Notes: generated from the letters alone by a model not told the origin. 64,000 nucleotides of DNA from Strix aluco (GCF_031877795.1 NC_133932.1:79659937-79723936); one strand, 5' to 3'; shown: positions 50,531 through 62,960, counted from the first letter of the stretch. Program-made: numbers and translations.

Positions 50531-53324
50531 TTGAAGGGGGAAGGGGGCAAAACACCAGCCCATCTGAAGTGCATGTATACCAATGCACACAGCATGGGTA
50601 ACAAACAGGAGGAGCTTGAAGCCATGATGAAACAGGAAAATTATGATGTTGTGGCTATTACAGAAACATGGTGGGATGTCTCCCATGACTGGAGTGTGCC
50701 AATTGATGGCTACAAGCTCTTTAGGAGGGATAAACAAGGAAGGAGAGGTGGTGGGATGGCGCTGTATGTTAGGGACTGTTATGATTGCTTTGAGCACAAG
50801 TGTAGTGAAGACAGGGTGGAGTGTCTTTGTGTTAGAATCAGGGGGAAGGCCAACAGGGCAGATGTTGTAGTGGGAGTCTACTATAGGCCACCCACCCAGG
50901 ACAGAGAAGTGGATGAAATATTCTATAGGCATTTAGGAGAAATCTCACAATCGCTTGCCCTTGTTCTTGTGGGAGACTTTAACTTCCCAGACATCTGCTG
51001 GAAATACAACACAGCAGAGTGGGACCAGTCCCAGAGATTCCTGGAATGTGGCAGATAACTTCCTGACACAGCTGGTGAGAGAACCAACCATAGAAGGTGC
51101 CCTGCTGGATCTCCTCTTTGTGAACAGAGAAGGACTGGTGGATGATGTGGTGGTTGGAGGACGACTAGGGCACAGTGATCATGAAATAATAGAGTTCTCT
51201 ATTCTTAGAGAGGCCAGGAGAGGGCTAAGCAGAACTGACATCCTGGACTTCCAAAGGGCTGACTTTGTCTTGTTTAGGCACCTGCTTGAAAGGATCCCTT
51301 GGGAGATGGTCCTGAAGGGTATAGGGGTCCAGGAAGGCTGGGCACTCTTTAAGAAGGAAGTCTTAATGGCACAGGAGCAGGCAGTCCCCAGGTGCTGTAA
51401 GAGAAGCTGTCGACAGAGAAGACCCCCCTGGCTAAACAGGGAGCTTTGACTACAACTCAGGGAGAAAAGGAGAGTTTACAGCCTTTGGAAGAAGGGGCTA
51501 GTGACTCTCAGTGATTACAAAGATGCTGTGAGGCTATGCAGGGCAGAAATCAGGAGGTCTAAAGCCCAGCTGGAAATTAATCTGGTTTCAGCAATCAAGG
51601 ACAACAAGAAATGTTTCTATAAGTATGTGAGCAGCAAAAGAAAGACCAGGGAGAGTCTCCATCCCCTGCTAGATGCAGGAGGAAACATGGTAACAAGTGA
51701 TGAGGAGAAGGCTGAGGTCCTTAATGCCTTCTTTGCCTCAGTCTTTAATAACAAGACTAGTTGTACTGAGGGAATCCAGCCTCCTCAGCCAGAAGACAGA
51801 CTGGGAGAACAACCCCCCCACAATCCTGGAGGAGATAGTCAGTGACCTACTGCATCACATAGACATACACAAGTCTATGGGACCAGACGGGATACACCCG
51901 AGGGTGCTGAAGGAGCTGGCTGGGGTGCTCGCCAAGCCACTTTCCATCATTTACCAGCAGTCCTGGCTGACCGGGGAGGTCCCGACAGATTGGAAATTGG
52001 TCAATGTGATGCCCACCTATAAGAAGGATCGGAAGGATGATCCGGGAAATTACAAGCCTGTCAGCTTGACTTCAGTGCCCGGGAAGCTGATGGAGCAGCT
52101 CATCCTGAGTACCATCACACAACACATGTGGGACAACCAGATGATCAGACCCAGACAGCATGGGTTTATGAAAGGCAGGTCCTGCTTGACAAACCTGATC
52201 TCCTTCTACAACAGAGCGACCTGCTTATTGGATGAGGGAAAGCCTGTGGATGTTGTTTGCCTTGACTTTAGCAAGGCCTTTGACACCATTTCCCACAGCA
52301 TTCTCCTGCGAAACTCGCTGCTCGTGGCTTGGATGACCACACGCTTCGCTGGGTAAAAAACTGGCTGGATGGCCGGGCCCAAAGAGTTGTGGTGAACGGA
52401 GTTAAATCCAGTTGGCGGCTGGTCACAAGTGGTGTCCCCCACGGCTTGGTTTTGGGGCCACTCTTGTTTAACATCTTTATTGATGATCTAGATGAGGGGA
52501 TCGAGTGCAACCTCAGTAAGTTTGCAGACGACACCAAGTTGGGTGGGAGTGTTGATCTGCTCGAGGGTAGGGAGGCTCTGCAGAGAGACCTGGACAGGCT
52601 GGAGCAATGGGCTAAGGCCAACTGTATGAGCTTCAATAAGGCCAAATGCCGGGTGCTGCACTTCAGCCACAACAACCCCCAGCAGGGCTACAGGCTTGGG
52701 GAGGAGTGGCTGGAGAGCTGCCAGTCAGAGAGGGACCTGGGGGTGTTGATTGACAGCTGGCTGAACATGAGCCAGCAGTGTGCCCAGGTGGCCAAGAAGG
52801 CCAATGGCATCCTGGCTTGCATCAGCAATAGCGTGGCCAGCAGGGACAGGGAAGTGATCTTGCCCCTGTACTTGGCACTGGTGAGGCTGCACCTCGATTA
52901 CTGTGTTCAGTTTTGGGCCCCTCACTACAAAAAGGACATTGAATTACTCGAGCGTGTCCAAAGAAGGGCAACGAAGCTGGTGAAGGGTCTGGAGCACATG
53001 TCGTACGAGGAGCCGCTGAGGGAACTGGGGTTGTTTAGTCTGGAGAAGAGGAGGCTGAGGGGAGACATCATCGCCCTCTACAGCTACCTGAAAGGAGGTT
53101 GCAGAGAGCTGGGGATGAGTCTCTTTAACGAAGTAACAAGCAATAGGACAAGAGGGAATGGCCTCAAGTTGCACCAGGGAAGGTTTAGACTAGATATTAG
53201 GAAGCATTTCTTTACAGAACGGGTTGTTAGGTGTTGGAATGGGCTGCCCAGGGAGGTGGTGGAGTCCCCATCCCTGGAGGTGTTTAAGAGTAGAGTTGAC
53301 ATAGTGCTGAGGGATATGGTGTAG
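50531..53324 (+). pseudogene. CR1 ORF2 remnant (APE endonuclease + reverse transcriptase)
   Basis: ORF2 nicks target DNA and copies the element RNA into it. Endonuclease blocks: YTNAHSMGNK near 50576, ITETWW at 50657-50674, GDFNFPD from 50972 and SDHEII from 51174. Reverse-transcriptase blocks: SKRKTRESLHPLLDAG, GPDGIHPRVLKEL near 51881, LDFSKAFDT near 52261, [15 protein letters not shown] near 52434 and the catalytic FADD at 52521-52532. A 331-codon C-terminal reading (52329-53324) is intact to TAG. Lesions: loss of two bases near 51048 in a GT repeat; TGA at 51447-51449 (probably former Trp); one extra base in a C7 run near 51812; a one-base loss near 52307. The usual PQG is PHG here. No clean ATG is seen at the true start; 50573 is the first in-frame ATG near the conserved block. 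Confidence 0.9.
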
Positions 53325-53414
53325 TTGGGAACTGTCAGAGTTAGGTTAATGCTTGGACTGGATGATCTTCAAGGTCCTTTCCAACCTACATGATTCTGTG
53401 ATTCTGTGATTCTC

Positions 53415-56400
53415 TATTGTTCTCAAAGTCCGAATTTTACAGGTTGCCACTAGATGGTGATCAATCATGGTCAAGCTACCTGGTTTCACATATGCATGGT
53501 TGATTCAAATCACAAATACACAAGACAATTCACATGAAATAAATCTTTTCTGATGTAGATTCATAACATTCCAGCTCTTCAACATGGGCAAAAAGTACAA
53601 ACGCACTGCACAAATTCTCTTCCTCTTTCACATAAGTGAAAGCACAAGATATGTCTATGACTTACACATACACATCTGAAGGAGTGGATTAAAAATGATC
53701 TTTTTTTCCTGTATCAGAGCATTTTTAATTCTTGTTCTCAGAAGCTCTTCCTTCTTAAGCCCAAAGTGAGCTTTTCACACATGAGCAGAAGCTCTTCAAT
53801 ACAACTACACGTACAACATAAAATGGAGCAGCTAAAGGTGAAAAACGTGAAGTAGAAGTGCTCAAGGCTTGCCATCTCTAACAGCAACAGTCCCACAGTT
53901 TCGGTGACCTGGAGAGGGGCTACCTTTTTTCTTCCTCCTCTCTTTCCTTAACATAGCTGTTGTTTGGTTGCCTTCTTCCTGTCTCACCTGCTCATTGGCC
54001 ACCTCTCCATTTAGTTTGGACTAAACTACCAGATTTTAAAGTGCTGAAGTAGATTAAGGAATTCTCCTGGGAGCCGTAGTTCTCTGGTGGGGCAATAAGC
54101 TTCAGGAGAAGGGCAGTCATGTCTTCCGGTAGCATGGTTGAGTCTGGAAAAGGTGAAAAGCAAAACCTCAACACGTGCATTTTTAAAGCATTCAAGGACT
54201 GCTCAGGTGCTCTGCAGGACTGAGAGATCATTATCTTGTGTGACATTCCTTTTGCTTACTGTGAAGGGTGACATCTCGATCACTTCCATTTTTAGCAGCT
54301 GTTAAGTTTACTGCTGAAACAAGCATAAGTGCTTCAATTGCAGTAAACAGGAGACACTTTCCAAGCTCAGTACACAGTGTGACAACACAGCTACATAAAT
54401 TACTACACTATTGCCAGCTAATTCACAACATAGATATGCTCCAGTAACCAGGCTTCTATCAAAAGTCTCCTGTAGGTTTGTCTGCAAAGACAGTCATTTC
54501 AACTCAGGTACCTACCAGCAAGTTGCTCTCTGCCTGGGACCACAGAGGGACCAAGAGAATAACTTTCAAGGTAAACCTCTCAGGGGGATGCCAACTCTGG
54601 TGATACTAAAGATGAAATTTTGAAAGTGCCAACTGCTTTTGTAGACATGTTGAACCATATTCTTCCCAGTGACTCATGTACTGTCACAGATTGCAGCAGA
54701 GCTATTTTCTACCCTTAATTGTCCAGGAAGGCAATCAGCAACCTTTTTCCTTTTCTCCCCAAATCATGTGTTCCTATAAGAAGTGAAAGCAAAAGGCCCT
54801 CCTTGTACTCAAACCTCCCAGAGAGCAAAAATACTGACTGTAATGTGCTCCATTTAAAAAAAAAAAAAATCACAAAATCTGCCCTAATCCAGCTGCATCT
54901 AGCTGCCTTCCAAGCAATTCCATGTCGTACTGAACACCTAAGCAGAGAGTGTGAAGCAGATTGCATGTAACATCAAAATTAATAGCTTGGTAAACATCTA
55001 GTAGAGAGAAAGGCTAAAATAGCTTGAGAACGGTCTACTCTTACAAGGTCTGTGTTGGATATTGATGGGAGACAAGTCTGCAATTTTATCCCGATGTAAT
55101 GGTATGTGCAGTTTGGATGCTGCTGCAGTAGCTGTACAGTGCAACTGTACGGTAATGATCCACCACATGAAGTGGAGGGTAGTGCCAGGCTCACCACCGA
55201 GTCATTTAGACCTCAGATAGATGTTGTCATTTCGCTGATAAGGCTAAGTGAAAAGAATAAACTTTGAATGATTGCTTCCATCTGTCAATATTTTCTACTC
55301 TGAAAATGCAGGTTGAGTGAACCTAAACTTTAAAGTAGCAAACAACAAATGAACACATTGCTATTCAACTCCTACCAGCCCCAAACTGTATTTGCCTTTC
55401 CCCGCCAGCAGAAAAGGAGAAGAGATATAAAGGAAAATATTTTGTGTGTTCCCTTAAAGCTCCCTTATGTTTTGTGACAGTAGAGAGTTTCAAAGGTGCC
55501 AGCTGATGTCACGTCAATGTAAAGGCCATGCAATTAAGTCTAGGAAGGAAAAAAGTTTACTCTAAAGAAAATGTATTTCAAGGCCTGTTTTCTGAATAGT
55601 AACTGAAAAAGAGCAGTACTTTTGACTAAGGTGTCTTGCTGACTTGATGCCCTAGACTACTGGGTGCTGTGGTGGAGAGCAGAGTGAGTTGGATGCCTAA
55701 AGCAGGACAAAAAAATACATTCCTGCTTTTAGTCAGAGCTGTACTTTGGGGCCCAGAAGGAGAAAAAGTAAAGTTGGTAAACACTGAGCTAAGTGTCTTT
55801 CCAAAATAAAATTTAAAGATCAAATGCTTCTTTTTTAAAACACACAGAGGGAACATGATTTTTCAGGGCTGCTGCAGGCAAGTATAATGCAGAGTATGTT
55901 CCATTCATCATTGCTAGAAGCTTAAAAGGCATTCGAATTAAAAAGTATTTTATCTTCTAAGATCTCTCCTCTGTTTCTTTGCTCCCCAAAATGGTTGATA
56001 CCACTGATTTCTAAACCAAAAGAGAGGCACTTGCCTGGAAGCTATAGTACCAGTGATGGTCTCCACTTTTACAAGGAAAACAAAGTTCTGAGCTTCTGTT
56101 TTTTTTAAAAGAAGGGAAATATGTGTTTTCCAAATTACTTTATGGATTTCCTTTTACTTTGTAAAATATTGGAAGAAGATAAGGCGAAGAAGAAAGAAAT
56201 ACAACTTTGTCCACAGAGAGACAATGTCATACTGAATCCTAATAAAGCAAGGTAGAAGGTATAGTTCCTGGAGACATCTTCCTTCACGTGTTTTCATTAA
56301 ATATGGTTGCATTTCCAGCATGCTCCCTGTTACCCAAGCTAGCAAACCTGACACCAGGTTACTTGGTCCTTCCCTCTCCTTTCACTGCATCCAGCCTGTG

Positions 56401-57145
56401 GCTCAAGACCCATCAGCTTTTTGAAAAAATGACTAAGAAACTCATTTTGTCCCTTCTAGTGGTTCTGCTAAAATCTTTGTGGTTCTTCTTTGCCCCGATC
56501 AGCACAGGCTAGTTGGCAGGATCCCAGGGCACTTTCAAGACAATTCTCATGTGTCTGGCAGAATCCATTTTTTGTCGATGGATCTGTGACAAGGTATTTT
56601 GGTGTTACCCAATTACAATTATCTGTGATATTCTCACCTCTCTCCTCCAATTTTCAAGGACTTTCATCGTGCCAGCCACTGTGTGAAGTGATGCCCTGGA
56701 CCTGCAGCTGACAGGGCTAGAAAACACCTTCTCAGGGAGTGCCTCAAAGAGCATCCAAGGTCAAGCCTCCTGCTCTGCTCGTGTTACAGATCTGTTAAGC
56801 TGGTCAAAAAGGAGGTGATTTGACACAAAGCGGGAGAAGCATTATGGGTGGATTTATTTCCAGCCCCAAATGATCTCAAAGGAGCAATTTTCCACTGAGT
56901 GAGCCAGGCTGGCCCAGTCACTTACGGCCTCAGCAATAATGAAGAAGACCTAGCAGACAGTGGCATACAAATGCACTCTGCAAAAATTTCAAGCCATAAA
57001 TCTTTTTGAAAATTCCCTTTTCCCTTCGCTTCATGATGCTTTTTATCAACAGGAAGTTATTTTAACAGACAAGGCAGCAGCACCTGCCTACAGGAGTTTC
57101 CTTGCACTTACCTTTCTGCTAGTAAGCTGCTCTGAGATATTTATA
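53415..57145. other. Non-coding intergenic DNA
   Basis: About 3.7 kb without a recognisable gene. All open readings are under 85 codons. An A-run of 13 lies at about 54856-54868. Confidence 0.5.
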
Positions 57146-57262
57146 TATCATCCCTGTTTTACAGGTGATGAAACTGAGGCACAGTGGAGTTAAGTGACTT
57201 GCCTCTGGTCACAAAGCAAATTAGCAGCCAAGCAGAGAAGAGATCAGTTCCCAGCCCAGAGC
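57146..57262 (+). mobile_element. MIR-type CORE-SINE fragment
   Basis: The order CATCCCTGTTTTACAGGTGA, GAAACTGAGGCACAG, TTAAGTGACTTGCC, GGTCACAAAGC and TTAGCAGCCAAGCAGAG follows the 3' half of MIR, an ancient tRNA-derived SINE present across amniotes. Similarity is unusually good for something of that age. The 5' tRNA-like part with its promoter boxes is missing. Confidence 0.85.
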
Positions 57263-60200
57263 TTTTACAAAGTGCATTTTAGGCTTAGGGTAAGATTTTC
57301 AAGGGAGTCTTGATTGCTCAGTTGTGGCACTTCAGTAATAAAAGTTGAGTTAGAGCAGTATTTGCGCTACTCAGGCCCTGGTTCATTCCCAGCATTGTAC
57401 TCTGCAACTGTGGAAGGGGCACTTCTGTTTTCCTTCAGAGATGGTTTTGGGGGACCAGCTCTTTATCACCAAAGTTATTTGGCTACCACTGTGTGTGATC
57501 TCAGCCAAGAGAGCGAAATTAGCTGGTTTTATCCCATTTACAAGCCTGTATGAAGTATTTGTTAATTTGCAGGTTAACACGAAATGTTAGCAGCATCTAG
57601 GGAAACCTTTCAGGCCGAAATGTGCGCACTGCACCACAGGTCGGGAAGTTGTTTTCTGTAGGGTGCAGAGGTCAGAAATAGGTTCCATAACTAGCGTGCT
57701 GCCTTCACCCAAGGGGCAGGGTAGCACTGCTCACCATGTATGTACATATGCCGACGCTGGGAGAGTACATGGGTTCAGCTAACACACCTCAGAGCTAGGA
57801 CCAGGCCCCTTCCCAGCACACCCTAATTCAGATCCAGTGGCCCATGTTCTGCCTTCAGATACTGCTGTCAGCACTTTTCTTCTACCAGCAGCAGGGCAAA
57901 TGGAGGTAAGATGCAGATTTATCATACATCTTCTAAATTTCCATCCTCACTTTGACTCAACATGATTAATACAGCTATACTTACTTATCAGAGCTAAATA
58001 TTTGGCCAACAAACACCAGTGAAAATCTAAATCTGTCCCTCTACCAGAACAAAATCCTAGCAAACATAGCCCCTACCCTTTTTCCCAGAATGCAAACCTG
58101 AATCTCACTGAGGGAGGGGAAGGACAGGAATGGGGCATCGTGTTTGCTGAAAGATCCTGAAGACCAGTCCTGCAGTAATTCCAGGCTGTGCCCAAGGGGG
58201 TCCAGCCTTCTGTACTACTGCAGCGCGGCTCTGCCGGTGCTATAATTCAAATTCCCACTAGAGGGCAGACAAAACTCTTCCAGTAAAAGGATCTCCCTGG
58301 AAAAGCCCAAGTATGCGGGGAAACGGTGTCCGATTTGGGAAAGGAGATCTGCGGTGGAGAAGCGACAGAGAGTAGGAAACGGAAGAACAAAATTATGTTC
58401 ACACCATCTGTGAGAGCAAGGTGGGAACATTGTTCCAACTTTCTCTAAAGAAACACAATCTCTGGTTTATATTTTTATATCAAATACAGCTAGAGTGACT
58501 ATGTGGTTATAAACATGTAAATCATAAATCAAATACAGCTGATCTTGCCCCCAGGGATGTTATCTTACAAACAGTGATAGAAGCCAATTAAGTATATCAA
58601 ACAGTTAGGAAGGATAAATATAGGGAATTGGAGTTTATCCACTTTGGGGCAACAGTGAATTCACCCCCTCCTGACTGCCCAGCCAGAAACATCAAATGGT
58701 AGATTTCTCTCTCTCTTCTATTGTTGACCACTCTACTATTTCAGGAAATAATGGCTTGCATTTTCTCCTCACACATTTCCCTACTGCTGAAATGCAAACA
58801 GGTTTCTCTGAACCTGGCTGCGGGAGTGGAAAGTATGGCTGTGGGCATCAACACATCTTTTCTTGCTCTCCCTGAAGGAGTAGATGCTTCTCCAGGTGAG
58901 CCAGACTGTTTCAGGTTGCTCCCTGTATTGCAGATAAGGGCAAAAAGATTTTCTCACCACATATCTGACTTCTCCAAAACAGGCTTTCACTCTGATTTAA
59001 CAAGCCCAATGCTAGGGAAGCCAAAGAAATTTAGAGTTTATTTTCTAATTTAGTCCCAGATCTACAAAGATGGTCTAAGACCTAGAAGCATCACCTATGC
59101 AATCTAAATGCCATTTTTGAATGCTAAGCAAGGATTTGATTCAATCTTCTTAAATGTAACTTGTTTATTCTGACAGAGGTAAGAATCAAAGAAGGCCCAC
59201 CAAAGAATGCCCATCAAAGAAGCAGAGCTCACAGAGGTTTTTTCTGCAGCTGGGACATCTCCCACAGATAGGATAATTAAAGTCTGAATTAACTGTACTT
59301 GGGAAGACAGGCATGGCAATGTTTGCTACCACAAGCACTGTGCTATCGCATCTCCCCTAAACAGATGTGGATTTTTGAAAGAAAACATTGCCCCTCTGTT
59401 CTGGATGGGTCCCATCTACTGGTCCTACATAGTCTTGTGGGTGGCAGTGACTCTCTTTCCAGTCAAGTGAGTTGATGAAACTGGGTGAGACATGGCACTA
59501 CAGGCAGTAGTCTCCACAGCTGTCACATCAAAGGCTAAATAGGAGGCGTGCCTGAGGACGGATTACATTTGTGGCCCTAATGAGCCAAAGAGAGGACCCC
59601 TTGAGGCAGACGTGTGTATTTTCACAGCATCAAGGCACATGAATCCATTGCAAGGAGATTTTCACAGCACCATGTTGGGAGTGAAAGAAGAATCATTAAT
59701 GTTGAAATACAGCCATGTCAAATGAGGTTAAATTATATATTCTCTATCTGACTTGTACTGTAAGGTGTCTGTGATAGCTCTGCTGGACACTGGCATGGGC
59801 TAAGGAAAAGTATCTGGAATTTGGCACAGGGCTGCATTTGGTGTCTACTAGACTATTTCAGAGATCACATTTCTCTACCCTGTGGTTATCAAAACCTCTA
59901 CCACCTGTCCTTGCCATGACAACTGGGAGAACTACTTAAAGTGATGCAGCTTTCACGTAAAAATCTCCTGTCTTCATCACTCTGAGAAAAAAAGTAGTAT
60001 TTTATTGAAGGAAGAGTTATTGTTATACAAAGTTTGTGACAGCAGATGAAAAGTAGCAAATCGCTGTTGAAGGGAATCAAGAAGGTGGATTTGGTAAGGA
60101 ACAGAGAGATCTTGGCAGCTGTGCTCTTTCACTGAGTAGTTGCCTCAGGGGGGCAGCTGATATTAAATTTTGTACAAAATTTCCTGTTCTTGCATGAACT

Positions 60201-60574
60201 AAAGATATTGAAATAGAGAGAGCTGACTTTTACTCTGGGACCCTCTTACCTATTCACTTCTGAGGCCTTTGGAGAAACTGAAGGCTCTTCTATCGGTTCA
60301 ACAAAGCTTAAACCACACACCTGGCTTCAACTGTACAGTAAGTCCTCCTTGTTGCTGTCTTTCTGGGTTCCATGAAATGCATCATCACATCAACACAAGT
60401 TTCCACCCTAAACCTTTCTGCTCCCAGGCGGATGAGCTAGAGATACTGGAAGGTGAAATGCCACACTAAGCAGATTCTGATCTAGGTCTTCAAAGAAAGA
60501 ATAAACTATATCTCGGCTGACTCCCTCTTTCTATTACTTGCACAGCCCTCTCTGGTAGACAATTTATTGATAGC
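57263..60574. other. Non-coding intergenic DNA
   Basis: About 3.3 kb with no recognisable gene. The longest reading is 110 codons (58721-59053) and shows no domain. Confidence 0.5.
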
Positions 60575-61510
60575 TTTTTGATTCTCAGAGAAGTAAGGAG
60601 GGGGGTCAGCAGAACTGCCACCTTGGATTTCCAGAGTGCAGACTTTGGCCTGTTTAGGAGCCTGGTTGATGTAGTCCCTTGGGAGGCAGTCCTGAAGGGC
60701 AGAAGAGTCCAGGAAGGCTGGACATTCTTCAAGAAGGAAATCTTAAAAGTGCAGGAGCAGGCTGTCCCTACAAAAGATGAGCCAGTGGGGAAGAAGACTG
60801 ACCTGTCTGAACAGAGAGATTTGGCTAGAACTCAGGAAAAAAAAGAGAGTTTATGACCTTTGGAAGAAGGGGCAGGTAAATCAGGAGGACTGAAGGGATG
60901 TCTTGAGCTTATGCAGGTAGAAAATTAGAAGGGCCAAATCCCAGCTAGAACTTAATTTGGCTACTGCCATAAAAGGCAGTAAAAAATGTTTCTATAAATA
61001 CATTAGCAACAAAAGGAGGGCTAAGGAGAATCTCCATCCTTTACTGGATGCAGGCAGAAACATAGTGACAAAGGCTGAGGAAAAAGCCGAGGTACTCAAT
61101 GCCTTCTTTGACTCAGTCTTTAATAGTAAAACCAATTGTTCTCCAGGTACCCACCCCCCTGAGCTGGATGACGGGGATGGGGAGTACAATGAAGCCCCCA
61201 TAACCCAAGGGGAAATAGTTAGTGACCTGCTACACCACTTAGACACACACAAGTCTATGGAGCAGGATGGGATCCACCCAAGGGTACTGAGGGAGCTGGC
61301 AGAAGTGCTCACCAAGCCACTTTCCATCATTTATCAGCAGTCCTGGCTAACTGGGAAGTCACCATCCCTGAGGGATTAAAATGATGTGTAGAAGTGACAC
61401 TTACAGATATGGTTTAGTGGTGGACTTAGTAGTGTTAGGTTTACAGTTGGATGCAATGATTTTAAGGGTCTTTTCCAACCTAAATGATTCTATGATTTTA
61501 TGATTTGCAT
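60575..61510 (+). mobile_element. CR1 LINE with large internal deletion
   Basis: The first part (60578-60856) matches the CR1 linker after the endonuclease (REVRRGVSRT, LDFQSADFGLFRSL, KGRRVQEGW). After a frame change, 60957-61379 gives KKCFYKYI, LHPLLDAG, VLNAFFDSVFN, KSMEQDGIHPRVLRELAEVL and IIYQQSWLTG. The next codons jump straight to KSPSL and then the 3' UTR, ending CCTAAATGATTCTATGATTT. Compared with the 49-kb copy about 1.3 kb is missing, including the reverse-transcriptase active site. GPDG of the RT is EQDG here. The 3' UTR matches that of the 31-kb copy. Confidence 0.92.
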
Positions 61511-62756
61511 AGAAGCAGAGCTGGGATCTGACCCAGCAAGAGCCATCTCTGGGCAACTTAAACAATATTCTCTGCCTGGAGACCTGGTAGAATTGGGTAC
61601 AAATTAAAGAAATTGTGAATCCATTATCTACCTAAAATCAAGTCAGACAATCCAAGAAATGTTCTTCCTCCTGCCCCGATTCACACTCCTAGATTGTTAG
61701 GTGTGGAATGAAGAGTTTTGCAGTCCATCCTAAGCATTTTTGCAATTGTAAAAGGCAATTGAAAAAAAAAAAGTTAGTAAAACGCCTGCAGGACTTGAGC
61801 AATAACCAGTGAATACACAGAAATCTTGCCACTGAATTCAGTAGTTTAGGAAACTTCAGAGAATTACAGAAAAATGAGAAAAAAAAAAGGTCTGAAGTGG
61901 AAGTTGGCAGAATTATGAAAACATTTTAATCCTTTTTTATGCTGCAAAATTCAGGACAAATTTTCACGTCAGGATAAATTTCTCTAATATTCAGCTCCTC
62001 ATTGGTAGTGGAGAAGCCTGAAAGAGATCTGCAAAGGTGAAGGAACTGGAAAAATCAAAGCCTCCAACATTTGGAAAATAAAGAACAACATAAAGTTGGG
62101 TTTGGGTTTTTTTTTTTTTAAATTGAAGAAGAGGACAAAAAATTGTAAGCCTCAAGTGAGCTGAAAAAAGCATATTCTGAGAAGTAATTTCCCAAGGATA
62201 TATCACTAATTTTTCTTTTTCTCTTCCTTCAGAATGTTTTAGAGATAAAGGTTTTGCACTGTGGTTATGCCAATCAAAATAATTTGTAGTTTACTCAAAT
62301 TAAAATTTTGGGAGTGACCTCAAACATCTGGGAGGTGACGGTGTTGCAGAATGGGGAACCCATCCATTCTCCTCATGTTGTGTCCCATGATGGTCAAAAC
62401 CATTGGTAAATCAATGGTTTATAGGCAAATCCTATCATTGCAATTAGTTACGTGCTCTTAAATGCTTGGAGATTCACCTCTTGGCTGTAATATAATTTCT
62501 AAAATATATTTCTGTATTGCAGTAAAACCACTGACATCTTAGAAGTAAGAACGCAGGGTGCTTTTGCAACAAAATTTTTTTCTACAGAATTAATGAAGTC
62601 TCATCACAAGTCATGGTCACACTGATCAACGAGACCCCCCCAGCTAAAATCAGTTGACATTTAATTTAAGTTGATTTAATTTACCACCATTTCTACAAAA
62701 CTCAGTGTTCTGTTGAGTCCCATTTCTTTCTGCCTTTCTTTGGGAAGCCAAAAGAT
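61511..62756. other. Non-coding, with a short inverted repeat
   Basis: No gene seen. 62397-62420 is a 9-bp perfect inverted repeat (AAACCATTG, GTAAAT, CAATGGTTT). 61514-61560 has a weak MIR-like flavour (AGCAGAGCTGGGATCTGA) but is too short to call. A- and T-runs lie at about 61762, 61879 and 62107. Confidence 0.5.
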
Positions 62757-62960
62757 AATGTAGTAATATATTAAAATATATAATTATTATATAAAAGGGA
62801 TATACATAATACAAATAAATTATGTAAAATCTATAGCAGCACAGCATAATATAAGATAGTGCAATACAATATAATATCATACATAATATCTAATGTAATA
62901 TAATATGTACTATAATATGTAATATTATAGGATACAATATAATATAATGTGATATAAATA
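62757..62960. repeat. ATAAT/TATAA low-complexity block
   Basis: About 200 bp built mostly of AATAT, ATAATAT and ATGTAATAT words with scattered G and C, typical of a decayed pentanucleotide/TA array. Tyr/Ile/Leu-rich open readings on minus across this block are artefacts of the composition. Confidence 0.85.

Larger units (their letters stand above)
49085..53414 (+). mobile_element. Near-full-length CR1 LINE retrotransposon (inactive)
   Basis: About 4.3 kb, close to the usual full CR1 length. Order: GC- and CpG-rich 5' UTR/promoter (about 49085-49432) with 18-bp repeats; ORF1 remnant (49433-50528); ORF2 remnant (about 50531-53324); a 90-bp 3' UTR ending CCTACATGATTCTGTG plus further ATTCTGTG copies up to about 53414. 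There is no poly-A tail and no obvious target-site duplication, both normal for CR1. At least eight disabling changes are visible, so it cannot move on its own. Keeping a 5' UTR and ORF1 is uncommon, as most CR1 copies are cut down to a few hundred bp of 3' end. Confidence 0.93.

Noticed and set aside
50525..50932. 135-codon minus-strand reading
   Set aside because: Antisense shadow of CR1 ORF2 endonuclease.
61514..61560. Short MIR-like 3' piece (AGCAGAGCTGGGATCTGA)
   Set aside because: Too short and isolated to separate from chance.
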